Source: UBA5972 sp964567685 (GTDB lineage: Bacteria > Pseudomonadota > Alphaproteobacteria > Rhodobacterales > Rhodobacteraceae). From it: a stretch of 64,000 nucleotides of DNA. Within the stretch, counting starts at the first letter, position 1; each line of letters begins with the position of its first letter. The notes beneath the pieces were generated by a model that did no database searches, was not told the DNA's origin, and saw nothing but the letters and a program-made list of their open reading frames with translations. Positions 1 to 9,500 of this stretch are shown here, one piece after another. A program made the translations under genes and the position numbers. The DNA lies in assembly GCA_964567685.1 (NCBI GenBank), contig CAZMNO010000010.1, positions 23,087 to 87,086 of the forward strand. The letters run 5' to 3'.

Positions 1-159
1 GAGGCTCTGGACTTTGAAGGCCGCCACAATGAAGCAACGACCGTGCGCATGGACAGCCTAGGCTGGGCCCGTTATGGCTTTGGTTCTGATGATGAAATCC
101 GCGATCGCTTGCGTGAAATCGCCGCCCTTCGCCCAGTTGAAAAGAAACCGGAGGTCTGA
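1..159 (+). CDS. C-terminal end of an unidentified protein (5' end outside the window)
   Basis: Frame 1 is open from the window edge to a TGA at 157-159, giving the last 52 residues of a soluble, charged protein that ends in ...VEKKPEV. The stop overlaps the ATG of the next small gene (TGATG), so the two are probably translationally coupled and belong to the operon that continues into the VWA gene at 333. Genes of this VWA type often sit near MoxR-type AAA ATPases, but the visible tail does not look like a MoxR C-terminus I recognise, so no function is assigned. Codon use fits the neighbours. Confidence 0.6.
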   Translation, partial: EALDFEGRHNEATTVRMDSLGWARYGFGSDDEIRDRLREIAALRPVEKKPEV

Positions 160-329
160 TGATCAGCCTGATAGCATTCGCTCTTGGCGCGCTCTGGGGC
201 GCGCGCGTTGCCCAAAAGCGCGGCGGCAACCGGCTTGATATTATCCAGTATGCGCTGGTTCATGGGATCATTCTGGCGCTTGTTGCGTTAATCGCGGTCG
301 TGGTGGTGGGCCGTCTGGACTGGATCTGA
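159..329 (+). CDS. Small two-helix membrane protein, 56 aa
   Basis: An ATG at 159 overlaps the previous stop by one base, and the stop at 327-329 lies three bases before the VWA start codon. The product starts MISLIAFALGALWGARVAQK and has a second hydrophobic stretch near residues 33-50, ending in GRLDWI. Two transmembrane helices joined by a short basic loop (KRGGNR) are likely. The tight junctions on both sides argue for a real gene. I do not recognise a family with a known function; it may be an inner-membrane accessory to the VWA protein, but that is only inference from position. Confidence 0.6.
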   Translation: MISLIAFALGALWGARVAQKRGGNRLDIIQYALVHGIILALVALIAVVVVGRLDWI

Positions 330-332
330 GCC

Positions 333-1517
333 ATGTTCCTGCCGCTCTTCACCAATCTTCGCCAGGCTAAACTGCCGGTCTCTCTGCGCGAATATCTGGA
401 TTTTCTTTCCGCCCTCAAAACCGGCCTGGTGCTTTATGATATCGAGGGGTTTTACTATCTGGCGCGGGCCGCACTGGTGAAGGACGAGCGCAATCTTGAC
501 AAGTTTGACCGGGTGTTTTCGGAAACCTTCAAGGGGATGGAGAACCTGAGTGTTCAGGATGTTGTCAATGCGGTCGACATTCCCGAAGACTGGCTGAGGA
601 AGATGGCGGAAAAGCAGCTCAGCCCCGAGGAAATGGCCGAGATTGAATCGCTCGGCGGATTTGAAAAGCTGATGGAGACCCTGAAAGAGCGCCTGAAAGA
701 ACAGGAAGGCCGGCATCAGGGGGGGTCCAAATGGATTGGCACGGCGGGGACTTCGCCCTTTGGGGCCTACGGCTACAATCCTGAAGGTGTGCGTATTGGT
801 CAGAAGGAAAGCCGCCACCAGCGTGCGGTCAAGGTCTGGGATAAGCGCGAATTCAAGAATCTGGACGACAGTGTTGAACTGGGCACGCGCAATATCAAGG
901 TGGCGCTCAAACGCCTGCGGCGCTGGGCACGTGACGGGGCGGACGAGGAACTGGACCTCAACGGCACCATTCGCGCCACGGCCGAACATGGCTATCTTGA
1001 TATCAAAACCCGCCCTGAGCGGCGCAATGCCGTCAAGGTTTTGCTGTTCCTAGATGTCGGCGGCTCGATGGACCCTTATATCCGGCTGGTCGAGGAATTG
1101 TTTTCGGCGGCCAAGACCGAGTTCAAGCATCTGGAGTATTTCTATTTCCACAATTGCCTTTACGAAGGTGTTTGGCGCGACAATACCCGCCGCTGGACCG
1201 AGCAAACCCCGACTTGGGATATCCTTCATACCTATGGACCTGATTACAAATGCATTTTCGTTGGCGACGCTTCAATGTCGCCCTACGAAATCGCCTATCC
1301 GGGCGGCGCAAACGAACACTGGAACGCCGAGGCCGGGCAGGTTTGGCTTGACCGCGCCATTGAGACCTGGAGCCATAATATCTGGATCAATCCCTTGCCC
1401 GAACAGCACTGGAAATACACCCATTCAATCCAGATGATCCGCGATATCTTTGGTGAACGCATGTTCCCGATGACCCTTAAGGGCATCGAAAATGGAATGA
1501 AGGACCTGGTGCGGTAA
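333..1517 (+). CDS. VWA-domain protein of the CoxE-like type
   Basis: The 394-residue product has an N-terminal helical region and a C-terminal von Willebrand A domain. The metal-ion-dependent adhesion motif is visible near residues 240-246 as DVGGSMD, where the usual form is DxSGS; the Gly in the third position is a variant, and such VWA proteins usually work with MoxR-type AAA ATPases in maturation or chaperone roles. No signal peptide is seen, so it is probably cytoplasmic. The start codon lies three bases after the stop of the small membrane protein, which places it in the same operon. Substrate or partner cannot be read from the sequence. Confidence 0.8.
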   Translation: MFLPLFTNLRQAKLPVSLREYLDFLSALKTGLVLYDIEGFYYLARAALVKDERNLDKFDRVFSETFKGMENLSVQDVVNAVDIPEDWLRKMAEKQLSPEEMAEIESLGGFEKLMETLKERLKEQEGRHQGGSKWIGTAGTSPFGAYGYNPEGVRIGQKESRHQRAVKVWDKREFKNLDDSVELGTRNIKVALKRLRRWARDGADEELDLNGTIRATAEHGYLDIKTRPERRNAVKVLLFLDVGGSMDPYIRLVEELFSAAKTEFKHLEYFYFHNCLYEGVWRDNTRRWTEQTPTWDILHTYGPDYKCIFVGDASMSPYEIAYPGGANEHWNAEAGQVWLDRAIETWSHNIWINPLPEQHWKYTHSIQMIRDIFGERMFPMTLKGIENGMKDLVR

Positions 1518-1564
1518 AAGCTGGCAGGGCTTGTCAGACGGCGCAGAGACGCTAACCTGACACA

Positions 1565-2734
1565 ATGTCAGATGCACCTGTCATTCACATTGACGTCCCT
1601 GAGTTTCACCGCGATCCTTATCCGGTTCTGGCTGAGATGCGCGCCAAGACCCCGATTGCCTATGTCCCGGAACTGGGCGCGACCCTGTTTACCAAACGCG
1701 ATGCGATTTTCACCAACGAGAAGATCATCGAAGTTTTTTCCTCGTCCCAGCCCGGCGGGCTGATGAATGTGCTGATGGGCGAAAACCTGATGCGCAAAGA
1801 TGGCGAGGCGCATCAGGCCGAGCGCAAAGTGATTTTCCCCACCGTGTCACCGCGCACCGTCAGGGATGTCTGGCTGGCGGAGTTTGCCCAATCGGCTGAC
1901 CTTATTCTGGATGAGCTGGCACCAAAAGGGGCAGGCGATCTGATTGCTGACTATTCGATGCCGCTGTCAGCCGAAGCCCTAAAAGCGATGACCGGGCTCA
2001 GAAATATGGACTGGCGCGAAATTGACCGGGTCAGTCAGGGGATGATCGACGGGATTGCCAATTACACTGGTGATCCGGCGATCGAGGCCAATTGCCATGA
2101 TTGTACTGCCTCGATTGATCGCCACATCGCCGAAATGGTGCCGATTGTGAAGGCCAAGCCGGATCATTCATTGCTAAGTGTGCAGTTGGAGGCCGGTCTT
2201 ACGGATGCACAGATCCGGGCCAATATCAAGCTGGCGATATCCGGTGGCCAGAATGAACCGCGAGATGCAATCGGTGGCACGATCTGGGCCTTGCTTGACC
2301 ATCCCGGGCAGCTGGAAATGGTGTTGCGCGGTGACGTGAGCTGGGCGCAGGCATTTGAGGAATATGCCCGCTGGACTGCACCCATCGGCATGAGCCCCCG
2401 CGTTGTTGCGAAAGAACAACGGGTTGATGAGGTGACGTTTAAACCTGGGGATCGCGTGTTCTTCATGTTCGGTTCCGGCAATCGCGACGAGGAAATCTTT
2501 GAAAAACCAGATGAATTTGACGTGACACAGGATTGCAGCGCTTCGATAGCCTTTGGCGCAGGTCCGCATTTCTGTGCCGGGGCCTGGGCGGCGCGTGCGT
2601 TGATTGCGGACGTGGCCCTTCCCAAGGTCTTTGCGCGACTTAAGAATCTCAAACTGGCAGAAGGGCCGCCGCCACAACCCGAAGGCTGGGCGTTTCGCGG
2701 GCTGACCAGCCTTGCCTGCCTCTGGGATCACTGA
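1565..2734 (+). CDS. Cytochrome P450
   Basis: The protein has 389 residues, the usual size for a soluble bacterial class I P450. The heme-binding loop reads FGAGPHFCAG, with the axial thiolate at Cys337. The ExxR-region helix contains EEYARW near residue 264. The I-helix reads SGGQNEPRD near residue 222, so the usual acid-threonine oxygen-activation pair is replaced by E-P; this may be normal for its subfamily or may point to unusual oxygen chemistry. A separate ferredoxin and ferredoxin reductase would be needed and are not encoded nearby. The substrate is unknown. It follows the VWA gene by 47 bases and may be co-transcribed. Confidence 0.9.
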   Translation: MSDAPVIHIDVPEFHRDPYPVLAEMRAKTPIAYVPELGATLFTKRDAIFTNEKIIEVFSSSQPGGLMNVLMGENLMRKDGEAHQAERKVIFPTVSPRTVRDVWLAEFAQSADLILDELAPKGAGDLIADYSMPLSAEALKAMTGLRNMDWREIDRVSQGMIDGIANYTGDPAIEANCHDCTASIDRHIAEMVPIVKAKPDHSLLSVQLEAGLTDAQIRANIKLAISGGQNEPRDAIGGTIWALLDHPGQLEMVLRGDVSWAQAFEEYARWTAPIGMSPRVVAKEQRVDEVTFKPGDRVFFMFGSGNRDEEIFEKPDEFDVTQDCSASIAFGAGPHFCAGAWAARALIADVALPKVFARLKNLKLAEGPPPQPEGWAFRGLTSLACLWDH

Positions 2735-2777
2735 CATCTGAATTGCCTTCACGGCAATCACACCCCATATAGAATTC

Positions 2778-3455
2778 ATGCTGAAGCTTACGCCGATCCT
2801 TCTGGCCATTCTCTATGCTTACGTCATGGTGAGGTTTTCCGCCTGGCGCACCGGCAAAGAGTTGGATGCGCGCTCAAGCCCACTGGCCGATCCGCGTCTG
2901 GAAGGATTGACCAAGAGGATGGCGCAGGCACTCGATCTGCCCCGGATCAGGGTGCATGTTTATGAGATTGAGCCGGTCAATGGGCTGGCAGCACCGGATG
3001 GACGGATATTCATTACACGCGGGTTTCTGAACAAATACCAAAGCGGCGAAGTAACAGCGGAAGAGTTGGCCTCGGTCATTGCGCATGAACTTGGGCATGT
3101 AGCACTTGACCACAGCCGCCGTCGGATGATTGATTTTTCCGGCCAGAACGCCATTCGCACCGCTCTTGGCATGGTGCTGGGGCGGATATTGCCGGGTATC
3201 GGTGGCTATATTGCGTCGTTTCTGACGACAATGCTGGCCGCACGGTTATCGCGGCAGGATGAATACGAGGCTGACGCCTATGCCTCGGCATTGCTGGTGA
3301 AAGCCGGGATCGGGGTCGGGGCGCAGAAATCCCTGTTTCTCAAGCTGGACGGGTTGACCAAAAGCGGCGGACAACTAGCCTGGCTGATGAGTCATCCGAA
3401 AACCGCAGAACGGATTGCCGCAATTGAAAAGCGCGAGGCAGCGTGGCAGCAGTAG
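2778..3455 (+). CDS. M48-family membrane zinc metalloprotease
   Basis: The 225-residue product begins with a hydrophobic anchor (LTPILLAILYAYVMVRF) and carries the zincin motif HELGH at residues 103-107. A likely third zinc ligand lies in the later segment RQDEYEADAYA, typical of the HtpX/Ste24/Oma1-like M48 group. A second hydrophobic stretch around residues 130-160 may be membrane-associated. It is shorter than HtpX (about 290 residues), so it belongs to a compact subgroup. M48 proteases generally act in membrane-protein quality control; the specific substrate is unknown. It converges on the PIN gene across 22 bases. Confidence 0.85.
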   Translation: MLKLTPILLAILYAYVMVRFSAWRTGKELDARSSPLADPRLEGLTKRMAQALDLPRIRVHVYEIEPVNGLAAPDGRIFITRGFLNKYQSGEVTAEELASVIAHELGHVALDHSRRRMIDFSGQNAIRTALGMVLGRILPGIGGYIASFLTTMLAARLSRQDEYEADAYASALLVKAGIGVGAQKSLFLKLDGLTKSGGQLAWLMSHPKTAERIAAIEKREAAWQQ

Positions 3456-3477
3456 CTCCAATAGGTCGGGATATGTT

Positions 3478-4017
3478 CTAACTCAGCGCCTTACCCAACC
3501 TTGGCAGTCGCGCCTTTTTCAAAAGCGACCGCATCGGTTGTGGTTTCCCCGAGATGCGTTCTGCCTTTGCCCGCACCTCCTCGCAGACACGGGCAATTTT
3601 CTCAGGATCGTCCTGCCAGAAATCCATCAGGAACCCATCCGGATCACGTCTGAGAATGCCATGTGCCGCCAGCGCGCGAGTTGGAAAATCCTGAATGTTC
3701 AGGGTGACAAGTATTGCGGCATTGCCGGTTATCGCAGCCGCCAGGACATGGTGATCGGCCTTGTCCGGCAGATGCAGGCTTGCCTCCAATTCCGGATCAG
3801 GGCTGACAGAGGCATCAGGCCAGCGGCTTTCCAGGAGTGCGATTTCAGCCTTTGCAATTCCTGCCTGATCGGGCAGTTTGCGCGCAACGGCACGCGCCCA
3901 TTCCCCCAGTATCCGCGCCGACCATAAGGGCTCATAAGCGCCCGCGCGTGCCACGCCCAACAGGATTTCCCGCATAACAGTCGGGTATAAAACACAGGCA
4001 TCCAGCAGAACTCGCAT
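3478..4017 (-). CDS. PIN-domain protein (VapC-like)
   Basis: The 179-residue product starts MRVLLDACVLYP, with the first PIN acidic residue at Asp6, and later has DKADHHVLAAA and ILVTLNIQDFP, the usual positions of the remaining metal-binding acidic residues. It resembles the PIN ribonucleases often annotated as putative toxin-antitoxin components. No small antitoxin gene is adjacent. Instead its ATG overlaps the stop of the upstream rRNA methyltransferase gene by one base (TGATG), implying translational coupling. A solitary PIN nuclease acting in RNA turnover is therefore as likely as a toxin. Confidence 0.8.
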   Translation of the reverse strand: MRVLLDACVLYPTVMREILLGVARAGAYEPLWSARILGEWARAVARKLPDQAGIAKAEIALLESRWPDASVSPDPELEASLHLPDKADHHVLAAAITGNAAILVTLNIQDFPTRALAAHGILRRDPDGFLMDFWQDDPEKIARVCEEVRAKAERISGKPQPMRSLLKKARLPRLGKALS

Positions 4018-5216
4018 CAGTTGAGCCGGAAAAACAGGGCCTTCAGATACCCCGATTCCGCCAGTGCCGGGTGCAACGGATGATCGGGCCCTGCTTCGCC
4101 TGTATGGATCAGCGGGCCATGCCGCCCGGCTTTGCCGATGCCACGCAGTGAGGCGCTGCGAAACTTTGCCAGATCAGCGGCGTGGGAACAGGAACAGACT
4201 GCCAGATACCCACCCGGAGCAACCAGCAAAGCCCCCATGCGTGCCACACGCTCATAAGCGCGCAACCCGGCCTCAAGTGAGGCGCGGTTGGGTGCAAAAG
4301 CTGGCGGATCACAGACCACCAGATCAAAAGTGTGCCCTTCTGCAGCAAGCGAGGCCATCACCTCAAACGCATCTCCTTTGATGGAGGCAAACTGCCCACC
4401 AAAGCCCGAGGCATCAGCCCCCCTTGCCGCCAGTTCCAGAGCCGGAGCTGAACCGTCAACACAGATTGCTGAAGACGCCTCGCCAGCCAGCGCTGCCAGG
4501 GCAAAACCACCGACATGGGAAAAAACATCAAGCACCGTGCCGCCCTTGGCCAACCGGGCGGCGAAAGCATGATTGTCACGCTGATCAAAGAAGAGGCCGG
4601 TTTTCTGCCCGCCAATAAGATCGGCATAATAGGTCGCGCCGTTCATTTTGACCGGAACAGGCGCATCTATTTCACCTTTTAAAACAGTAACTTCTTCACT
4701 TAACCCCTCCAGGCTACGAGCGCGTCCACTGCCGTTCTTGACGATGGTCGTAACACCTATGACCTCAGTTAGCGCGGCGGCCAGATCGTCGATCATTGCC
4801 TCAGCCCAGGCAGCATTTGGCTGGATCGCGGCAATATCGCCAAATCGATCGATGATCACGCCCGGCAGGCCATCGGCCTCGGCGTGGATCAGGCGATAAA
4901 AGGGGCCAGGGTAGAGTCGCGAGCGCATGTCAAACGCGTGTGCCAGCTTATATAGCAGCCAGTTGCGGTCAATCTTCGATCCGGGATCGCGATCAAGCAT
5001 CCGGCAGGTGATTTTGGAGTTTGCATTGAACGCTGCAAGCCCCAGTGGCTGGCGATCAGCAGTCTGTAGTTCAACCACGGAACCCGAGGCGATCTTGCGC
5101 GTGCGCCGGTCAAGAACCAGTTCATCGGCATAGACCCACGGATAGCCAAATCGCAGTTTTTGCGCTGATTTGTTGGGGCGCAGGCGCACAACAGGAAAAG
5201 AGGAAGGGGTGTTCAT
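4017..5216 (-). CDS. RlmI-like class I SAM-dependent rRNA methyltransferase
   Basis: The 399-residue protein has an N-terminal PUA-like RNA-binding domain (residues about 5-80, FGYPWVYADE), a central linker domain, and a Rossmann methyltransferase domain with the SAM motif VLDVFSHVGGFALAAL near residue 230 and the catalytic-pocket motif VVCDPPAFAP near residue 305. This order and length match the RlmI (YccW) family, which makes 5-methylcytosine in 23S rRNA; other members of the group modify different sites, so the exact target is inferred. It heads a two-gene minus-strand unit with the PIN gene. Confidence 0.85.
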   Translation of the reverse strand: MNTPSSFPVVRLRPNKSAQKLRFGYPWVYADELVLDRRTRKIASGSVVELQTADRQPLGLAAFNANSKITCRMLDRDPGSKIDRNWLLYKLAHAFDMRSRLYPGPFYRLIHAEADGLPGVIIDRFGDIAAIQPNAAWAEAMIDDLAAALTEVIGVTTIVKNGSGRARSLEGLSEEVTVLKGEIDAPVPVKMNGATYYADLIGGQKTGLFFDQRDNHAFAARLAKGGTVLDVFSHVGGFALAALAGEASSAICVDGSAPALELAARGADASGFGGQFASIKGDAFEVMASLAAEGHTFDLVVCDPPAFAPNRASLEAGLRAYERVARMGALLVAPGGYLAVCSCSHAADLAKFRSASLRGIGKAGRHGPLIHTGEAGPDHPLHPALAESGYLKALFFRLN

Positions 5217-5254
5217 CCCTTCCTCCTATCCTAGTCCCTTCAGCCCCGAAAGGT

Positions 5255-5860
5255 CTACATGCCGAGATATTGCCGCATCACTGATGTGATCTCGCGCGTT
5301 ATCCGCACTTTTTGCGTCTCGCCCCGCATTGCTGCGTCGATTGCCTTCTGCCCGCCAAGGGCTTTCAGCGAGATCTCAACCGGAAAGGCATCAATCAGTT
5401 CGACGTTTGTTTCGACGTCACGGATGGTGACGTTGAAAGTGATTGTATGAAAACCGCCAACGGTCGCCCGGGCTTTCTGGCTCAGTGCGTGAAAACGCAC
5501 AAGCTCGATATCAAGGAAAACCGGCGCGTTGCCGTCAAGGCCGATAGCTGCCTGTGAAACTGCCAGATCAATGATGTTCTTGACCTGGGCACGGCGATCA
5601 CCATGCGGATCCTCGCGCCAGACGATATCGGAGTTTGGCAAGTAGAGATTAGCCTCAGACACTGTCAGAGTATCCGGCACGCTGACGCGCACGTCTTCGA
5701 CATGCCATGTCACGCTTTGCGAGCTTTTAATCCCCGATGTGATCGGTGTGATGGTCGTCGGAAGCTGCTCCAAAGGAGCATGGCGTGTTGTTATGGCACC
5801 GTTACAGGCCCCCAGAAGGGCGGTCATCGCAAGGGCGGCACATACTTTCATCCCGTTCAT
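5255..5860 (-). CDS. Predicted lipoprotein, function unknown
   Basis: The 201-residue product has a lipoprotein signal peptide (MNGMKVCAALAMTALLGAC) with the lipobox LLGAC, so the mature protein should start at Cys19 and be anchored in a membrane. The mature part is mostly beta-strand-like, with phrases such as VEDVRVSVPDTLTVSEAN and FLDIELVRFHALS, and a helical C-terminus ending VMRQYLGM. I recall similar proteins in Rhodobacterales without a known role. It may start at Met1 or Met4. It is a single gene between the methyltransferase and the sox terminator. Confidence 0.7.
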   Translation of the reverse strand: MNGMKVCAALAMTALLGACNGAITTRHAPLEQLPTTITPITSGIKSSQSVTWHVEDVRVSVPDTLTVSEANLYLPNSDIVWREDPHGDRRAQVKNIIDLAVSQAAIGLDGNAPVFLDIELVRFHALSQKARATVGGFHTITFNVTIRDVETNVELIDAFPVEISLKALGGQKAIDAAMRGETQKVRITREITSVMRQYLGM

Positions 5861-5987
5861 TTTCAGCCTCCTTGAGAAGGGGATTCCCTCTCATTGTTCG
5901 GCCTGGTTAATGAAAGGTGAAAACGGCGGAAATACGCCGAACTGTGTTCAATTTTGTGATTAATTCGTGAACAGAAACAGTCGGACG

Positions 5988-6017
5988 AAAAAGCCCCTTC
6001 AGTCCTGACAGGGCTTT
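5988..6017 (-). terminator. Rho-independent terminator of the sarcosine oxidase operon
   Basis: Read on the minus strand, AAAGCCC and GGGGCTTTTT form a stem around a 14-base loop, followed by a short T run. It lies about 16 bases after the soxG stop, the right place to end the soxB-soxG transcript. Confidence 0.75.
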
Positions 6018-6032
6018 ATCGTGTTGTTCTAC

Positions 6033-6599
6033 TTACAAAAATTCCGGCAGGCTGTCCTGTTCAGCGGCGTTACACAACCAGTTAAAGAGGTGTTCGCCAA
6101 CACTTCTGAAGCAAATCACGTGCATTTGTGCTTCATCAGACAACCAGAATGCAGCGGCCAGCTGGCCGATCCGTGTACGGCGGATCTCACCGGGCTGAAA
6201 TCCCTCGACTGACAGGTCTGCAGGCGCACCCTTGGCGATCACTTCGCGCACGCCCTTACCTTCAAGCGTGAAAACAGCGCGGGCGTCGGATACGTTGACC
6301 GCCAGCATATGCTCGCCCTTCATTGTCTTGTCGAGCTTCGCGACCAGACTATCGGCTTTGTCATAGTCGACAATCAGCAACAGCTCGTCAGGCGACATCC
6401 AAGCCACCGCGCCCTTGCTGCCTTCTTTGACACCGCGCGCTTTGGGCATGGCCAACCCGACCACAGATTTGACAGCCGCCGCCAGCTTTTCGCTTTTGAG
6501 ATCACCGCGCAGGTTGATCATGCCCTTCAGACCGGCATCCTTCACCGTAGCCGCGCCAATGAACTCGGCGCCATTCATTACCGATATCGCTTCAGACAT
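6033..6599 (-). CDS. soxG: Sarcosine oxidase gamma subunit
   Basis: Gamma subunit of the heterotetrameric sarcosine oxidase. The start at 6599 gives 188 residues beginning MSEAISVMNGAEF; a start 39 bases further upstream is possible, but 6599 has a good ribosome site (AAGGAGAG) and the ATG overlaps the soxA stop by eight bases (ATGTCTGA), as expected for a coupled pair. The fold is GcvT/YgfZ-like, with LRGDLKSEKL near the N-terminus and PGEIRRTRIGQLAAAFW later. The subunit has no catalytic cofactor of its own in characterised enzymes and is needed for assembly. It is the last gene of the operon. Confidence 0.9.
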   Translation of the reverse strand: MSEAISVMNGAEFIGAATVKDAGLKGMINLRGDLKSEKLAAAVKSVVGLAMPKARGVKEGSKGAVAWMSPDELLLIVDYDKADSLVAKLDKTMKGEHMLAVNVSDARAVFTLEGKGVREVIAKGAPADLSVEGFQPGEIRRTRIGQLAAAFWLSDEAQMHVICFRSVGEHLFNWLCNAAEQDSLPEFL

Positions 6600-9500
6600 T
6601 CTGACGCTCTCCTTCTTTATCCAAAAAGACCGGATCAACCACTTTTGCGTGGATCACCTTGTCATTGCCAATGGGGAAGGTCAGGGTTTCGCCCATCCGG
6701 CGTGATCCTCCCTTGATCAGTGCCATTGCAATGGAGTGGCCCAGCGTTGGTGAAAAATATGTCGAGGTGACGTGCCCGATGATGTTTTCCATACCATCAG
6801 CCCGCTTTGGTCCTTCGATGGCATGAGCCGCATCGGGCAGCACTTCAGCCGGGTTTTCCGTCAAAAGGCCGACCAACTGTTTGCGGTTTTCATCCTGCAT
6901 GAAGCTGCGCAACTGCGCCCGCTTACCCAGAAAATCCTCTTTCTTTTTCGAAATGGCCCAATGCAGGTTCAGATCCTGCGGAATGACCGTTCCGTCGGTT
7001 TCGTCACCAATCATGATGAAACCCTTTTCGGCCCGCATCACGTGCAGGCATTCGGTACCATAAGGCTCGATCCCAAATGCCTTGCCCGCCTTTAGCGCTG
7101 TATCCCAGAAGGCCATCCCTTCGGCAGCGGGAACCGCGATTTCGTATGAAAGCTCGCCTGAGAACGAAATGCGATAAGCGCGTGCCTTGATGCCTGCGAT
7201 CTCGCCATCGGCAAAAGCCATGAAGGGCAGGGCGTCGGCTGAGACATCCATGTCGCTGACCCCCATCGCCTCCAGCACTTCACGCGCTTTCGGGCCAACA
7301 ATGCCGATCTGGGCGTATTGTTCGGTGACGTTGGCGGTATAGACCTTCCAGTCCCACCATTCGGTTTGCAGCCATTCTTCCATCCAAGCGTGGATGCGAT
7401 CAGAGCCGCCTGAGGTAGTGTGGCAGAGGAACGTATCCTCTGACAGCCGGGCAACAACGCCGTCATCCGACAGAAAGCCGTTTTCACTACACATCAGCCC
7501 ATAGCGGCATTTGCCGACTTTCAGGGTCGACATCATGTTGGTGTAGAGCATGTCAAGGAACCTGCCCGCATCGGGGCCCTTGACGATGATCTTGCCAAGG
7601 GTGGAGGCATCCAGCAGGCCGACATTTTTGCGTGTGTTCAATATCTCGCGCGTGACCGCGTCTTTCACCGATTCCCCGTCCTTTTGATAGCAATAGGGGC
7701 GGCGCCAGTCGGCCACAGGTTCCCAGAAGCCGCCATTCTGATCTGTCCAGTTATGGATCGGTGAACGGCGGATTGGCTTGAAAAGATCTCCGCGCGCGTC
7801 CCCGGCTATCGCCCCGAACGATATCGGGTGATAGGGCGGGCGGAAGGTGGTCGTGCCGACCTGCGGGATTTCCGAATTCAGCGCATCGGCGAGAACTGCC
7901 AGACCGTTAATGTTGCTGAGTTTGCCCTGATCTGACGCCATGCCCAGCGTGGTATAGCGTTTGGTGTGCTCAACACTTTCATAGCCTTCCTGGGCAGCCA
8001 GACGCACGTCAGAAACCTTGACGTCATTCTGAAAATCAAGCCAGGTCTTGATCCTGAGCTTTGGTCCTGCACCCTGTGGCATCGACCAGACCGGCAGCAT
8101 CGGTGATTCATCCAGCGAAACCGTGCTTGGCGCGGCACCCTTATCCGGTGTGAAGCCTGCTTCCTTTGCAGCGCGTCGGCCAGCCGCGACGGCGTCCTTT
8201 GCAACAGCCGCCGCATCCAGGTGACCATTGGCCGTGCCCGTGGCGATCACATATCCGTTGCCATCAGTCCCCAGTGGCGGACGTTTGGCATCGGGGCGGA
8301 ACATGGCCTGCCCCTCGTCCCAATTGAGTTTGCCACCGCAATGCGACCACAGATGCACAACCGGCGACCAGCCGCCCGACATGGCCACAGCATCGCATTT
8401 GATCTCGTCCAGCGTGGCGCCTTCACCAGCCTGATCACAAAGGGTGACACCTTCGACTTTCTTGTTGCCCTTAACCTTGCCGATAGCTTTGCCGGTCTCG
8501 ATCCGAATACCCATTTCGCGGGCCTGTTGCGGCAATTCACCATTGGCCTCGGGACGGGCATCGATGATCGCCGGAACCGTCAGACCGGCCATTTTCAGAG
8601 CAATAGCCGTGCGATAAGCGTCATCGTTATTGGTCACGACGACAGTGCGGTCACCGACGCTGACGCCGAAATTGACCACATAATCGCGCACCGAGCCTGC
8701 CAGCATGACGCCAGGAATATCGTTTCCGGCGAATGATAGCGGGCGCTCGATGGCACCGGTTGCAGTAATGATGCGCTTGGTCCGGATCCTCCACAGGCGA
8801 TGCCGTGGCCCGTTCATTTCAGGAGCGTGGTCGCTCAGACGCTCATACCCCAGCGCATAGCCGTGATCGTATATGCCTGCCCCCATCATCCTTGTGCGGA
8901 TGGTGACATTGTCCATTTCCTCAAGCGTCTTGAGGGTTTTGGCAACCCAATACTCGGCCGCCATGTCGTTGATTTCAACCTCGTCGACCACAGCCCGACC
9001 GCCCAGCGATGCGGTTTGCTCGACCAAAAGAACTTTGGCTCCTGATTTTCCAGCCTCAAGTGCAGCCAGCAATCCGGACAATCCGCCGCCGACGATCAGA
9101 ACATCGACATGGGCATAGAAATACTCGTATTTGTCGTCATCCCTGTGCGTCGGCGCCTTACCCAGACCTGCCGCCGCACGTATCACGGGTTCAAACGCAT
9201 GTTTCCATGCAAAGCGTGGGAACATGAAGGTTTTGTAATAAAAGCCCGCCGGGAAAAACCGGGTCATCAGCCGGTTGACCGCGCCGATATCGTAATCAAG
9301 GCTCGGCCAGTGGTTCTGGCTGGTCGATGTCAATCCGTCAAACAGCTCGGTCGTGGTGACCCTTTGGTTGGGTTCAAATTTGCCGGCCTTGCCGAGACCG
9401 ACCAGCGCGTTCGGCTCTTCCGGCCCAGCAGCAACGATGCCGCGCGGGCGGTGATATTTGAACGACCGGCCAACCAGCGTCTGGTTGTTTGCCAGAAGGG

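Noticed and set aside
288..989. 233-codon minus-strand reading opposite the VWA gene
   Set aside because: Antisense to a coupled, motif-bearing gene; no recognisable domain.
3478..4017. Toxin-antitoxin module based on the PIN gene
   Set aside because: No antitoxin-sized partner is adjacent; the gene is coupled to an rRNA methyltransferase instead.
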